From Alteromonas indica (GTDB taxonomy: Bacteria > Pseudomonadota > Gammaproteobacteria > Enterobacterales > Alteromonadaceae): 64,000 nucleotides of DNA. Below are positions 35,599-45,472 of the stretch, in pieces (position 1 is the stretch's first letter; each line of letters opens with the position of its first letter). The notes below the pieces were generated by a model. The model was not told where the DNA came from, did no database searches, and was given only the letters and a program-made list of their open reading frames with translations. A program made the translations under genes and the position numbers. The DNA is taken from the NCBI GenBank assembly GCA_003056425.1, contig PYVY01000001.1, positions 62,001 to 126,000 on the forward strand, written 5' to 3'.

Positions 35599-36300
35599 AT
35601 GCAGCATACAATGAAAACAATAATAATAGGTTTAGCCAGTTTATTAGGCACTTTTAGCACGCAAGCCGCGTACATCTCCCCGCTTTTGATAGATTCCTCG
35701 TTACCGGAAATCTATTTTTCCGAGTCTTATTCAGATGGGATTGGCCGTTACACCGTAACCAACAATGTTGCTGGTAGCCAGCTATTAGGCTTTGGCGTTA
35801 CTAACCACTTTACCTATGCGCATATCGAAGATACCCGCCGCCCAGGCATACTGACCCAATTGGGTTCTGGCGAACTGGATGGGGTGTCGTGGAATTACGA
35901 GGCCAAAACCATTCGCGCGCATAACTGGGCCGAGGAACAACTTTTTTATCGGGCCGTTAGAGGCACCTCAGCACAAGATTTATTGGGCGATATCGATAGT
36001 ATTCTGGATGAGGATACGGAAAATACGCTTAACTGGTACGGCGCCACCACCTGGAAACATGCTATTGACCCAGACGCCGGGTTACTCGGTCTTCCAGGCG
36101 GCGTAAGCTGGGATGGTTTTGTTTTTACAGATGGCATTCCTGCCTCCCTGTTATATGGCGTGATCCTAAACGCAGATGGCAGCATTTTTATCACCCAGGG
36201 TGTAGCCCCCATGGGGGATGTGGCAATACAGGTAAGTGAACCGGGTATACTGACATTATTACTACTGGGTAGCGGGTTATTACTGCGGCGCAGAATATAG
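35599..36300 (+). CDS. PEP-CTERM-like secreted protein, paralogue 2
   Basis: A 233-residue protein from the ATG at 35599, which follows GGAAAA; the frame is open from a TTG at 35569. A signal peptide ends STQAA. The core shares IYFSESYSDGIGRYTVTNN and LLGFGVTN with paralogue 1. The C-terminus is a sorting signal, VSEPGILTLLLLGSGLLLRRRI. The shared core suggests an ancient tandem duplication. Function unknown; such proteins often go to the surface or exopolysaccharide matrix. Confidence 0.78.
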   Translation: MQHTMKTIIIGLASLLGTFSTQAAYISPLLIDSSLPEIYFSESYSDGIGRYTVTNNVAGSQLLGFGVTNHFTYAHIEDTRRPGILTQLGSGELDGVSWNYEAKTIRAHNWAEEQLFYRAVRGTSAQDLLGDIDSILDEDTENTLNWYGATTWKHAIDPDAGLLGLPGGVSWDGFVFTDGIPASLLYGVILNADGSIFITQGVAPMGDVAIQVSEPGILTLLLLGSGLLLRRRI

Positions 36301-36312
36301 GCTGGCTGCAAC

Positions 36313-36344
36313 AAAAAGCCCCGCGTTCGTCGCGGGGCTTTTTT
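36313..36344. terminator. Bidirectional intrinsic terminator
   Basis: AGCCCCGCG (36317-36325) and CGCGGGGCT (36331-36339) form a stem with a 5-base loop, flanked by an A-run and a T-run. It serves the PEP-CTERM-like gene and the convergent HDOD gene. Confidence 0.9.
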
Positions 36345-36358
36345 GGTTCAGTTCGCCA

Positions 36359-37195
36359 TCAGGCAAAAATTTGTTTGCCACTTTCTCTGGCTTCAATAAA
36401 GTCGGCTGAATCCAGGTCTGATACGTTTTGGACCACGCCCCGCTGAACCGCCAGATTCATTACTGCATCTTTTTGGCTGTCCATACGCCCAGACAGGGCA
36501 GCGCCTACCCGCACGAAGTCAATATAACTGACTTTATCGGGTATAAATGCCAGATCTTTCCAGTATTCGGTCACATCAATAAAGCCTTTATCAAACCCCC
36601 ACACATTCATAATACTGGCCCCGATACGTCCAGACACTTTATCAATGGCATCATCTAAAAAGGTGGGGTTGGCAAACACTTCTTCATGGCGTTCTGCTTC
36701 GGTCAAAATAGGTAGCACGCCAATGTTATGAACCAACGCTGCCAAGGTCATTGTATCCAGGCTAAGCTCTCGGTTTTTGGTCGATTTGGTGTACATTTGC
36801 AGGGTGGCCAACGCATTGGCAACGACATTAATTGTATTGCCCCATTCACGCTTCATGTACTGGCCGACTAAATCGTTTTTAGACACAAATAGCTGTTCCA
36901 TCGCCAGAGCGGTAGCAATGTTTTTAATCTGCCGCAAGCCAATGCGGGTTACCGCCTGATTGATTGACGTTACTTTGACTGCCCGGCCCAAATAGGCGCT
37001 GTTCGAAATTTTTATAATCCGGGCGGTGAGTGACGGGTCTTGCCCAATCACATCACCCATCGCATTTAAGTTAATATCAGGATCATCTGCCGCTTTACGT
37101 ACTTTTAACGCAATCGCTGGCAGGGTGGGCAACACCAGGGTGTCATTATTGATTTTCTCTACCAGAATAGTGAGCAGTGCATTTTGTGTAGACAT
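36359..37195 (-). CDS. HDOD domain protein
   Basis: A 278-residue single-domain HDOD protein (about residues 15-215) with LPTLPAIALKVRKAADDP, DPSLTARIIKISNSAYLG, and ALVHNIGVLPILTEAE. The domain is a divergent HD-type module used in signalling; catalytic HD residues are not conserved. The ATG at 37195 follows AGGTAGGT; the frame also has an ATG 11 codons earlier. It is monocistronic and the partner is unknown. Confidence 0.9.
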   Translation of the reverse strand: MSTQNALLTILVEKINNDTLVLPTLPAIALKVRKAADDPDINLNAMGDVIGQDPSLTARIIKISNSAYLGRAVKVTSINQAVTRIGLRQIKNIATALAMEQLFVSKNDLVGQYMKREWGNTINVVANALATLQMYTKSTKNRELSLDTMTLAALVHNIGVLPILTEAERHEEVFANPTFLDDAIDKVSGRIGASIMNVWGFDKGFIDVTEYWKDLAFIPDKVSYIDFVRVGAALSGRMDSQKDAVMNLAVQRGVVQNVSDLDSADFIEARESGKQIFA

Positions 37196-37548
37196 AGACC
37201 TACCTATCTCATTATGAAAAAACGCCAATGGCTGACAACTGTCATTGATGGCTTGTACATCAAAAATTATTGTCCGATCAGTCCTTTAAAGTATCCGATT
37301 GGCCAATGATCAGGATCTCTTTAAAATATATCAGTGAAATCGGGTATGCGCACCCTCACTTGCGATATTTTCCCTCATTAAGCCAAATTAGCTACACACT
37401 GGCGTAAACTTAGCGGGTTCGATATGCTGATCATTCAGGCGCTGCCCACACGCTACTGTATATTATGATAACAATCAAAACAGCGCTTTATTTGCGGTGG
37501 GGCAGCGCATATTGTGTGGCGCAAAACGACAAAATTAAGAAGATAATT

Positions 37549-39243
37549 ATGCCTGTATTTACTACAAAAAGATGTTCAATGGCTGTGGCCGGCGCGTTGC
37601 TGGCTTTATCTGGCTGCTCAAAAGCCCCTCCAGCGGCTGATATTAACAATACCTCTTCCCCTGCCCAGCAGGACAATAGCCAGCAAACCTTGCTGGTGGA
37701 CGAAAAACGCCTATCGATTTACCAGCCAGTAGAGCTGACCAGTGATCTAAGCCAATTCAGTGCTAAGCAAAAACAAATGATTAGCAAGCTGATTGATGCC
37801 GCTAAAATAATGGACTCGCTATTCTGGCAACAAGCTTTCCCGGGTGATAAAACCCAGTTTATCGATAATTTATCTTCCTCCTCCGTCCAGCATTTTGCGC
37901 AAATTAACTACGGCCCCTGGGATCGCTTAAATGGCGATGCAGCGTTTTTATCAGGCTATGATAGTAAACCTGCCGGTGCCGGTTTTTATCCGCAAGATAT
38001 GACCAAAGCAGAATTTGAACAGGCCAGTATGGACAATAAAAAGGGCCTGTACTCGTTAGTACGCCGGGACGAAGGTGGCAAACTCTATACCCTGCCCTAC
38101 TCCACAGCGTATAAAAAAGAACTAACCGAAGCGGCAGGTATACTTCGGGAAGCCGCCCAACTGGCCGAAGATGAAAGTTTTGCTAATTATCTCACGTTGC
38201 GTGCTGATGCTTTATTAAGTAACGACTATCTGGCATCTGATATGGCCTGGATGGATATGAAGACCAATCAGGTAGAGTTAGTCATCGGCCCTATTGAAAC
38301 GTATGAAGACCAGCTATTTGGCTACCGCGCAGCATTTGAAGCCTACGTCCTGCTGAAAGATAAAAAATGGAGCGATAAGCTTTCTCGTTACGCTAAATTT
38401 TTACCTGAGTTGCAAAAAGGCTTACCTGTACCGGCCCAATATAAAGCAGAAACGCCAGGCTCTGATGCGGATTTGAACGCCTATGATGTGGTGTACTATG
38501 CTGGGCATTCCAATGCCGGCAGTAAAACTATCGCGATTAATTTACCCAATGATGAACGCGTACAACTGGAGAAAGGCACCCGCCGGTTACAGCTAAAAAA
38601 CGCAATGCAGGCCAAGTTTGATCATATTCTGATGCCTATAGCCAACGAGCTGATTGTAGTGACGCAGCGCAAACATATTACCTTTGATGCGTTTTTCGCT
38701 AACACTATGTTCCATGAAGTCGCGCATGGACTGGGGATTAAAAATACCCTGGATGGCAAGGATACGGTGCGTGGTGCGCTCAAAGAGCATGCCTCTGCAC
38801 TGGAAGAAGGCAAAGCCGATATCCTGGGCTTATACATGGTGCAAAGTTTGCTGGAAAAAGGTGAAATTACCGAAGGGGTACTGGAAGACTATTATGTAAC
38901 CTTTATGGCAGGCATTTTTCGTTCAGTGCGGTTTGGCGCCTCTAGCGCTCACGGCAAAGCAAATATGATTCGCTTTAACTTTTTTGCTGAAAAAGGGGCA
39001 TTTGAAAAAACGCCGCAGGGCACCTACCGGGTCAATATGGACAAAATGCGTGGCGCGGTAAAAGCGTTATCTCAGTTAATTCTTACCTATCAAGGAGACG
39101 GTGATTACGCAGGCGTATCTACTCTGGTGAAAGAGATGGGTATCATTAAGCCGGATCTGGCCAGCGATTTAGCCAAACTGGAAGCAGCCGATATTCCGGT
39201 AGATATTCACTTTACTCAAGGTAAAGAAGTACTGGGCTTATAG
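37549..39243 (+). CDS. M49-like (dipeptidyl-peptidase III family) zinc peptidase lipoprotein
   Basis: A 564-residue protein from the ATG at 37549 (AAGAAG ribosome site). The frame extends to 37465. A lipobox (LALSGC) predicts a lipoprotein. The zinc motif HEVAHG (His389, His393) and EEGKAD with Glu419/Glu420 match bacterial DPP-III-like proteins. Classical DPP III has HELLGH with one extra residue between the histidines, whereas this family uses a plain HExxH. It probably acts as a peptidase in the periplasm or at the outer membrane; the substrate is unknown. Confidence 0.8.
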   Translation: MPVFTTKRCSMAVAGALLALSGCSKAPPAADINNTSSPAQQDNSQQTLLVDEKRLSIYQPVELTSDLSQFSAKQKQMISKLIDAAKIMDSLFWQQAFPGDKTQFIDNLSSSSVQHFAQINYGPWDRLNGDAAFLSGYDSKPAGAGFYPQDMTKAEFEQASMDNKKGLYSLVRRDEGGKLYTLPYSTAYKKELTEAAGILREAAQLAEDESFANYLTLRADALLSNDYLASDMAWMDMKTNQVELVIGPIETYEDQLFGYRAAFEAYVLLKDKKWSDKLSRYAKFLPELQKGLPVPAQYKAETPGSDADLNAYDVVYYAGHSNAGSKTIAINLPNDERVQLEKGTRRLQLKNAMQAKFDHILMPIANELIVVTQRKHITFDAFFANTMFHEVAHGLGIKNTLDGKDTVRGALKEHASALEEGKADILGLYMVQSLLEKGEITEGVLEDYYVTFMAGIFRSVRFGASSAHGKANMIRFNFFAEKGAFEKTPQGTYRVNMDKMRGAVKALSQLILTYQGDGDYAGVSTLVKEMGIIKPDLASDLAKLEAADIPVDIHFTQGKEVLGL

Positions 39244-39492
39244 CCGCCGTGCGCCGGTTATGGTGAACTACCGGGTTAACCGACACCCGCTGAAACAGGT
39301 TTGTATAACACGGTTAGGCAGTGTGCAGGGTAGCCTCATTAGGGTATGAAAGAGGGAGAACAAGCCAGGCTGGTGGTTCGATGGCTATAGCCGATGTACC
39401 CCCTGCTTGCCGGTTTTTTCAGTCATCCGGTAGCCTTGCACTACCTTATACACGTTTAACTGATCGCATTGTCCAGCTGGCGTGTTAAAGAT
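39244..39492. other. Intergenic region, no gene seen
   Basis: About 250 bases between the M49-like gene and the hinT terminator. No gene and no clear signals beyond the terminator at its end. Confidence 0.4.
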
Positions 39493-39520
39493 AAAAAAAG
39501 AGGCATCAGCCTCTTTTTTT
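39493..39520. terminator. Bidirectional intrinsic terminator of hinT
   Basis: AAAAAAAGAGGC (39493-39504) pairs with GCCTCTTTTTTT (39509-39520) around a 4-base loop. In the minus direction it begins at the very end of hinT; in the plus direction it could stop readthrough from the M49-like gene. Confidence 0.88.
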
Positions 39521-39887
39521 ATTCAAGATTTTTAGGTTTATCGGTATAGGGCGGCCAGCCTAATAGTTTGCCCCCCAAAACGTGCAGATGTATGTGATAC
39601 ACGCTTTGTCCGCCAAACTCATTACAGTTCATTACGGTACGAAAGCCCTCCTGGTCAATGCCCATCTCACGGGCGACCTTAGCGGCGACCAAGGTTAAGT
39701 GCCCCACCACCTGCCGATCATCTTCGGTAATATCGTTGATAGTGGCTATCGCTTTTTTGGGAATAACCAAAAAATGAACTGGCGCTTGTGGATTGATATC
39801 ATTAAACGCCAAACAAACATCATCTTCATACACGATATCAGCCGGTATTTCCCGGTTAATAATCTTTGTAAAAATAGTCTCAGACAT
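39519..39887 (-). CDS. hinT: HIT family purine nucleoside phosphoramidase HinT
   Basis: A 122-residue HIT protein. It starts MSETIFTKIINREIPADIVYEDD and carries the histidine triad HIHLHVLGG near residues 100-108. It hydrolyses adenosine phosphoramidates. Length and sequence match enterobacterial and alteromonad HinT throughout. Confidence 0.95.
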   Translation of the reverse strand: MSETIFTKIINREIPADIVYEDDVCLAFNDINPQAPVHFLVIPKKAIATINDITEDDRQVVGHLTLVAAKVAREMGIDQEGFRTVMNCNEFGGQSVYHIHLHVLGGKLLGWPPYTDKPKNLE

Positions 39888-39927
39888 ACTTTTATCCTTG
39901 TTGTTACAGAAGGTACCTTAATCGGTA

Positions 39928-40728
39928 TCAGGCGAATACGAACCACAACAGTACCGCACCCAGCACTAGCCGGTAAATGACAAACGGCAACATACCAATA
40001 CGGGAAATCCAGCTTAAGAACAAAAAGATACATGCATAAGCACTGACAAAAGAAAATGCTGCGCCATACAAGAGTGCACTCCAATCCACGACCTGAGCAG
40101 ACTCTACCAACTCAAGTACCGATAAAGTACCCGCCCCTAAAATCACTGGAATTGAGAGTAAAAAAGAAAACCGGGCAGCGCTTTCTCGGTCAAAGCCCAA
40201 CATGAGGGCGGCAGTCATGGTAATACCAGAGCGGGAGGTGCCCGGAATCAACGCCATAGCCTGAGCAATGCCGATAATTACGGTATCTTTTAGCGTCAGG
40301 GCGGATAATACTTTGGTATGCCGGGCTGCTTTATCGGCGTACCAAAGTAACAATCCAAACACAATCGTGGTACAGGCAATAATAAGGGCCGAACGTCCAT
40401 TCAGCTCTATCCAGTCTTTGAATACAAAGCCTGCAATAACTGCCGGTATAGTAGCAATTGCCACAAACCACGCCAGTTTACTGTCTTGGGTCTGATTGCG
40501 GGTAAAGCCATGTTGTAGCCAGGCCGCAATCATTCGGCCTATGTCGTTGCGAAAGTAAATCATTACCGCCAGCAAGCTGCCCACATGTACTGCTACATCA
40601 AATGCTAATCCCTGACTAACCCAGCCCAGTAATTCAGCGGGTAGAATAAGGTGTGCAGAACTACTTATAGGGAGAAACTCAGTAACTCCCTGGATAATTG
40701 CAAGTATGATAATTTCAAAAAGCGTCAT
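39928..40728 (-). CDS. uppP: Undecaprenyl-diphosphate phosphatase
   Basis: A 266-residue membrane protein with the BacA/UppP signatures [20 protein letters not shown] and [20 protein letters not shown], and about eight helices. It recycles the lipid carrier for peptidoglycan and gives bacitracin tolerance. It lies 3 bases after folK. Confidence 0.95.
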   Translation of the reverse strand: MTLFEIIILAIIQGVTEFLPISSSAHLILPAELLGWVSQGLAFDVAVHVGSLLAVMIYFRNDIGRMIAAWLQHGFTRNQTQDSKLAWFVAIATIPAVIAGFVFKDWIELNGRSALIIACTTIVFGLLLWYADKAARHTKVLSALTLKDTVIIGIAQAMALIPGTSRSGITMTAALMLGFDRESAARFSFLLSIPVILGAGTLSVLELVESAQVVDWSALLYGAAFSFVSAYACIFLFLSWISRIGMLPFVIYRLVLGAVLLWFVFA

Positions 40729-40731
40729 CGC

Positions 40732-41232
40732 TTATACGTCACTCCATGTAAAGTCGACAGGCCACAGACGTTGAGCAGTTTTATCGTATTCCTGCCACAA
40801 CTGTCGGTAGGTTTTTCCGGTAACCGGATGAATATCAGCCGGGACCAATTCAGCTAAAGGCTGCAGTACAAATGCATTGTACAGAATTTCTTCTCTGGGC
40901 AGGACAATAGGTTGGCGTATTATTACCTGATTAAAGGTCAATAGATCCAAATCCAACGTACGGGAACAAAACTTTTTCTCGCTGTGGGTTCGCCCATTAT
41001 CTCGCTCAATACGCTTTAAGATGTCGTTAACTTGCGTCACCTCCAGTGGCGTATAGGCCTTCACTATCAGGTTGTAAAACGCCGAGCCATTAAACCCCAC
41101 AGCTTCACTTTCATACACACCCGAACAGGATATATCGCTAAATTGACGGTCTAATGACGCCAACCCCGCGCGGGTATATTTTTCCCTTTCAATGTTCGAG
41201 CCAACACTGATGAGAACTTTGTTTAATGTCAT
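40732..41232 (-). CDS. folK: 2-amino-4-hydroxy-6-hydroxymethyldihydropteridine pyrophosphokinase
   Basis: A 166-residue protein with the HPPK motif RTLDLDLLTFN and LPREEILYNAFVLQPLAEL. It transfers pyrophosphate to the pterin in folate synthesis. Its start overlaps the folB stop by one base at 41232. Confidence 0.95.
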   Translation of the reverse strand: MTLNKVLISVGSNIEREKYTRAGLASLDRQFSDISCSGVYESEAVGFNGSAFYNLIVKAYTPLEVTQVNDILKRIERDNGRTHSEKKFCSRTLDLDLLTFNQVIIRQPIVLPREEILYNAFVLQPLAELVPADIHPVTGKTYRQLWQEYDKTAQRLWPVDFTWSDV

Positions 41233-41582
41233 TATCGAGAAGCAGAGATAACGACAGTGACAGCCTTAGCATCAGGCAAAATATCGGGTTTGGTGATTGC
41301 CAGCGTAATACTGTTTATTGCAAACCGCTGTAATACGGCATGGCAAATAGCATGCCCCAGGGCTTCAAGCAATTCAAAACTGGCTTGGGCGCCTTGCTGC
41401 TGCACAAATTCGGCAAGTTTGGCATAGTCAACAGTGTCATCTACCGCATCGGATAGCCGGGCCTGGGACAAATCAGCTGTGATGGTAATATCGAACAATA
41501 GCGTGGTAGGTCGCGTGCGTTCCCAGTCATACACACCTATCAGGCTATTAACCTGCAGGCCGGTGATTTTTATTTCTTCCAT
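41232..41582 (-). CDS. folB: Dihydroneopterin aldolase
   Basis: A 116-residue FolB with LIGVYDWERTRPTTLLFDITI at the N-terminus and SFELLEALGHAICHAVLQ. It makes the hydroxymethyl pterin used by the adjacent FolK. It heads a minus-strand operon folB-folK-uppP. Confidence 0.95.
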   Translation of the reverse strand: MEEIKITGLQVNSLIGVYDWERTRPTTLLFDITITADLSQARLSDAVDDTVDYAKLAEFVQQQGAQASFELLEALGHAICHAVLQRFAINSITLAITKPDILPDAKAVTVVISASR

Positions 41583-41709
41583 ATCTTCTTTAGCTGTATA
41601 CGGGTTAAAAGGGGGTATCGCAGCCGTGCTGCTTACACCGAATTACTGGCGCATTGGTATGCTTTTTAGTAGTGTGGCCCAAGTGTAACCTGAACGTCGG
41701 CAGTATGAC

Positions 41710-42321
41710 ATGCTCCCCATGACAATTTTGATGGTATGCGTAGCCTATTTGTGCGGTTCATTGTCCAGCGCAGTGATTATTTGCCGACTTTATGGGCTGC
41801 CCGACCCGCGTACCACTGGATCGCAGAATCCGGGGGCGACCAATGTGTACCGGCTGGGCGGCAGAGTGCCTGCTGCATTGGTTCTGGTGATGGATATATT
41901 AAAAGGCACCATTCCGGTGTATTGCAGTTACTGGCTGGATATTGCGCCGGTATACCTGGGCCTGGTGGCTATCGGCGCGTGTTTGGGCCATATTTTCCCC
42001 CTGTACTTTGGTTTTAAAGGGGGTAAAGCCGTAGCGACAGCATTTGGTGCTATGCTTCCGGTAGGCCTTGAGTTAGCCGGACTATTGATTGTAAGCTGGT
42101 TTATTGGCTTATTTATATGGGGTTATTCTTCCCTGGCCGCCATTCTTGCAGTGGCGCTGGCGCCCTTATTTACCTGGTTTATAAAACCAGATTACACCCT
42201 GCCGGTCGCCATGCTGGCATTACTGATTATTGTTCGGCACAAAGCCAATATTCAACGGCTGCTTAGTGGAACTGAACCCCGGGTATGGGATAAACGCGGT
42301 AAATTAAAGAACGATAGATAA
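41710..42321 (+). CDS. plsY: Glycerol-3-phosphate acyltransferase PlsY
   Basis: A 203-residue membrane protein with [35 protein letters not shown] and [20 protein letters not shown], the three conserved loops of PlsY. It acylates glycerol-3-phosphate with acyl-phosphate. It is divergent from folB, as in E. coli (ygiH/folB). An ATG at 41719 is an alternative start. Confidence 0.95.
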   Translation: MLPMTILMVCVAYLCGSLSSAVIICRLYGLPDPRTTGSQNPGATNVYRLGGRVPAALVLVMDILKGTIPVYCSYWLDIAPVYLGLVAIGACLGHIFPLYFGFKGGKAVATAFGAMLPVGLELAGLLIVSWFIGLFIWGYSSLAAILAVALAPLFTWFIKPDYTLPVAMLALLIIVRHKANIQRLLSGTEPRVWDKRGKLKNDR

Positions 42322-42580
42322 GCGGAGCCATCATACCGACGCCACAAGGGTGCGTAGTGGTGTCGCCGGGCCAGTTGTCGGCACTAAATAGGATCGCGGG
42401 CAAAGATATCCATCCGTTCAAGCAATCACTGTTACTTGTGCCATTGTGACCAAGCGCAATAGCTACCCGTAATCGCTAACCGCAATAGCCTCATGCTATT
42501 CTCCGGCGCGCTTTTTACCGTAATAATGTGGGTAAATTACTGTAATCTCGCAGCCTGCTTGCTGCCATCTCATTAATAGC

Positions 42581-43819
42581 TTAATGCAATCCTGCTGCCA
42601 GCTTATCCAGTTTACCGTCTATCTTATTAAGTAAAGGTAACCCCATTATTTGCGCCAGGGCCGGATAGATCTCCAGATTACTGAATTTATCCAGCACCTT
42701 GCCTTGTTTAAAGGCCGGCCCGGCGGCTACAAATACTGCGCCCATATCCGGATGCTCAGGTAAATAGCCATGTCCGCCAGGGTCTAAGGGGGTATCAGCA
42801 GTGTCGGCAAAGCGACGTCCGGCCTCTACCTGCAATAGGATATCGCCGGCCAGTGTGCGGTTGTCCATATGGTACTGTTGACGCATGGCTGCACTTAACA
42901 CAGTAAATCCCAGGGCAGATTGCTGGTTAAGGCGGGTAGCCAGCGCCCTGATTTCGCTGGCTGGCGTGGCGGATCGCGCATAAATATGCAACTGCGATCC
43001 ATTATTGACCCACGCGAACTGCGTTTTATCGATAGCCAACTGGCTCACTACTACCGCGGCTTTCGGCTTAACCTCTAACATACCGTGGTCCGATACCAGT
43101 ACCAAATTGACCGCCACAGGCAACGCCTGTAGCCGCTCATATAATTGTCCGATCAATGCATCCATACGCTGTACGGCCTGCGCGGTTTGCGAACTTTGGG
43201 GGCCATACTCGTGGCCATATGTATCCACCAACGAAAAATAGCCAGCCACAAATTGCGGGCGGGACGCTGCAGGCAGGCTTAACCAATTAACTATCTGGTC
43301 AATGCGCTGCTGATAGTCAGCATATTTTGAATAATGATAATGATAAGTCGGCGCTAAACCATTAATGCGTGCATCGGACTCTGGCCAGAAATAGGTAGCA
43401 GCTTTATTGCCATGTAGCTCTACCAGGTTCCATAAAGGGATACCGGATAACCAACTGCTATCGGTATAACCTTTGCCCATGTGATAATTCGCATAGCCCT
43501 GTTCAGCCGGCCGCTGTTTATCCAAAAATGCGTTATTCACTATGCCATGATGCTTCGGCAATAAGCCGGTGACAATGGAAAGGTGATTAGGGAACGTATT
43601 AGCCGGGTAAACCGGTGTCAGGCTTTTAGCCCGCACCCCTTGATCGGCAATGGCAGCGATCCGAGCGGCCTGATGTAACTCAATATAATCATGCCGAAAG
43701 CCATCAATAGAGAGAAGTACTACATGTTGAACATTCTCTGCAGCCTGCTCGCTAGCATAGACACTACCCGCGAGTACCAAACCAATTAACAGACTGACTA
43801 TATTCCATACCCGCAACAT
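42581..43819 (-). CDS. Ectonucleotide pyrophosphatase/phosphodiesterase, Pho-box linked
   Basis: A 412-residue secreted enzyme with a signal peptide (about 1-22, SVYA). It has the NPP/alkaline-phosphatase-superfamily metal residues: DGFRHDY near residue 40, the catalytic Thr in PANTFPNH, DTYGHEYGP and SDHGM. It should hydrolyse nucleotide or phosphodiester substrates in the periplasm or outside. A Pho box 56 bases upstream suggests it releases phosphate during starvation. It is monocistronic. Confidence 0.88.
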   Translation of the reverse strand: MLRVWNIVSLLIGLVLAGSVYASEQAAENVQHVVLLSIDGFRHDYIELHQAARIAAIADQGVRAKSLTPVYPANTFPNHLSIVTGLLPKHHGIVNNAFLDKQRPAEQGYANYHMGKGYTDSSWLSGIPLWNLVELHGNKAATYFWPESDARINGLAPTYHYHYSKYADYQQRIDQIVNWLSLPAASRPQFVAGYFSLVDTYGHEYGPQSSQTAQAVQRMDALIGQLYERLQALPVAVNLVLVSDHGMLEVKPKAAVVVSQLAIDKTQFAWVNNGSQLHIYARSATPASEIRALATRLNQQSALGFTVLSAAMRQQYHMDNRTLAGDILLQVEAGRRFADTADTPLDPGGHGYLPEHPDMGAVFVAAGPAFKQGKVLDKFSNLEIYPALAQIMGLPLLNKIDGKLDKLAAGLH

Positions 43820-43874
43820 ACTAACGGCATCCTCTACCTAATTAAGCCTCTTTGATGAACGCTATCACTCTGCG

Positions 43875-43892
43875 ATGACAAGCTGATGACCA
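43875..43892 (-). promoter_or_regulatory. Pho box of the phosphodiesterase gene
   Basis: On the minus strand TGGTCATCAGCTTGTCAT, two 7-base units 11 bases apart, then 10 bases and TAGCGT at the -10 position. The spacer is less AT-rich than at the other three sites, so it is the weakest of the four. Confidence 0.5.
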
Positions 43893-43918
43893 TGTGATAG
43901 CGCCAGGGGTGGGGCCGA

Positions 43919-44932
43919 TTAAACGGGCGGCAGCGTATCTAATGCCCACCGAGGCTTCGCTGAAGCCGACAATGGTGTATGTTGGCCAGCTTTAAGGCGC
44001 TGCATTCCGGCATAGGCGATCATGGCGCCATTATCAGTGCAAAACGCCAGACTGGGATAAAACACCTCGCCATTTAATTGCTTCATTAACGCCGCCATTT
44101 TATCTCGTAGCCGGGTATTTGCACTCACCCCACCGGCAATCACCAGACGTTTCATGCCGGTTTGCTTTAGCGCTCGGCGGCATTTGATTAACAGCGTATC
44201 GACCACCGCTTCTTCAAAGGCGTAGGCTATATTTGCCTGGGTTTGCGGGGCGTTATCTGCATCCCGGATTGTATTTGCGGCAAAGGTTTTTAAACCACTA
44301 AAGCTAAAATCCAGGCCAGGCCGATCGGTCATCGGCCGGGGAAATTTATAGTGGCCGGGCTCGCCCTGCTCTGCCAGTTTGGCTAACAGGGGGCCGCCCG
44401 GGTAGTCCAGGCCCAACAGCTTCGCCGTTTTATCAAACGCTTCACCAGCGGCATCATCAATCGACTCCCCAAGTACCTCATAGCGACCGATGCCCTGCAC
44501 ATTCACCAACATTGAATGTCCCCCGGATACCAGCAAGGCAATAAAGGGAAAAGCGGGTGCATTTGCTTCAAGCATCGGAGCAAGTAAGTGCCCTTCCATA
44601 TGGTGTACCCCTACCGCAGGGATATTCCAGGCGTACGCCAGCGATCGTCCAACTGACGATCCTACCAATAATGCCCCCATTAAACCCGGCCCCTGGGTAA
44701 AGGCGATCCCATCCAGATCGCCAGGCACGGTATGCGCATCAGCTAACGCTTTATTGATCAGCGGAACGATTTTGCGAACGTGATCTCTGGAAGCAAGTTC
44801 AGGTACCACACCGCCATAGTCGGCATGCAGCTTAACCTGTGAATAGAGTTCGTGGGAGAGCAGCCCCTGGTCATCGTCGTATACCGCTACGCCGGTTTCA
44901 TCGCAGGAAGTCTCTATACCCAGTATGCGCAT
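43919..44932 (-). CDS. tsaD: tRNA N6-adenosine threonylcarbamoyltransferase
   Basis: A 337-residue protein from the ATG at 44932 ([18 protein letters not shown]). The frame runs 39 codons further upstream but the family starts here. It has the metal-binding HMEGHLLAP and GLKTFAANT segments. It transfers the threonylcarbamoyl group in t6A37 synthesis. It is divergent from rpsU, the usual order in gammaproteobacteria. Confidence 0.96.
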   Translation of the reverse strand: MRILGIETSCDETGVAVYDDDQGLLSHELYSQVKLHADYGGVVPELASRDHVRKIVPLINKALADAHTVPGDLDGIAFTQGPGLMGALLVGSSVGRSLAYAWNIPAVGVHHMEGHLLAPMLEANAPAFPFIALLVSGGHSMLVNVQGIGRYEVLGESIDDAAGEAFDKTAKLLGLDYPGGPLLAKLAEQGEPGHYKFPRPMTDRPGLDFSFSGLKTFAANTIRDADNAPQTQANIAYAFEEAVVDTLLIKCRRALKQTGMKRLVIAGGVSANTRLRDKMAALMKQLNGEVFYPSLAFCTDNGAMIAYAGMQRLKAGQHTPLSASAKPRWALDTLPPV

Positions 44933-45056
44933 AATGTTAAGATCCGGTTGATTCAGTGGATTGGAATATGGCGCAGAGTTTACCGTTATTGCACAGCACT
45001 GGGAATGGTGAAGGTGATTTTTTGCCATAAATTGTCTATTTTTTGACAATTGCGGC

Positions 45057-45085
45057 TTTACATTTGCCGTGCGAATGATTAGAAT
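45057..45085 (+). promoter_or_regulatory. Sigma-70 promoter of the rpsU operon
   Basis: TTTACA (45057-45062), a 17-base spacer and TAGAAT (45080-45085). It lies 85 bases before the rpsU ATG. Confidence 0.65.
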
Positions 45086-45169
45086 TTCGCACCATTTTTA
45101 ACCCGGGTGCCCTTTTGTGTACAACATTTCGCCCCGGTCCAACAGCAAAAATTTTGAGGTGAGAACTTA

Positions 45170-45385
45170 ATGCCCATCGTTAAAGTTAGAGAGAACGAGC
45201 CGTTTGACGTCGCGCTTCGTCGTTTCAAGCGTTCTTGTGAAAAAGCCGGTGTTCTGTCCGAAGTACGTCGTCGTGAATTCTTCGAAAAGCCGACTTGGGA
45301 ACGCAAGCGCAAGAAAGCTGCCGCGAAAAAACGTCACTTGAAAAAGCTGGCTCGCGAAAACGCTCGTCGCGTTAAACTCTACTAA
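45170..45385 (+). CDS. rpsU: 30S ribosomal protein S21
   Basis: A 71-residue basic protein, [28 protein letters not shown]..., identical in length and nearly in sequence to S21. A GAGGTGAG ribosome site precedes the ATG. It starts the macromolecular synthesis operon. Confidence 0.98.
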   Translation: MPIVKVRENEPFDVALRRFKRSCEKAGVLSEVRRREFFEKPTWERKRKKAAAKKRHLKKLARENARRVKLY

Positions 45386-45400
45386 GATAGTATTGGCTTT

Positions 45401-45430
45401 CAAAGGTGCCCTAAGGCACCTTTGTCGTTT
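45401..45430 (+). terminator. Hairpin after rpsU (terminator/attenuator)
   Basis: CAAAGGTGCC (45401-45410) pairs with GGCACCTTTG (45415-45424) around CTAA, followed by TCGTTTTT. It lets rpsU be made in excess over the downstream genes, as in E. coli. Confidence 0.8.
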
Positions 45431-45472
45431 TTACAGTCTGCGTTTTTTACTTTTATTGTCAGGTGTACACGC

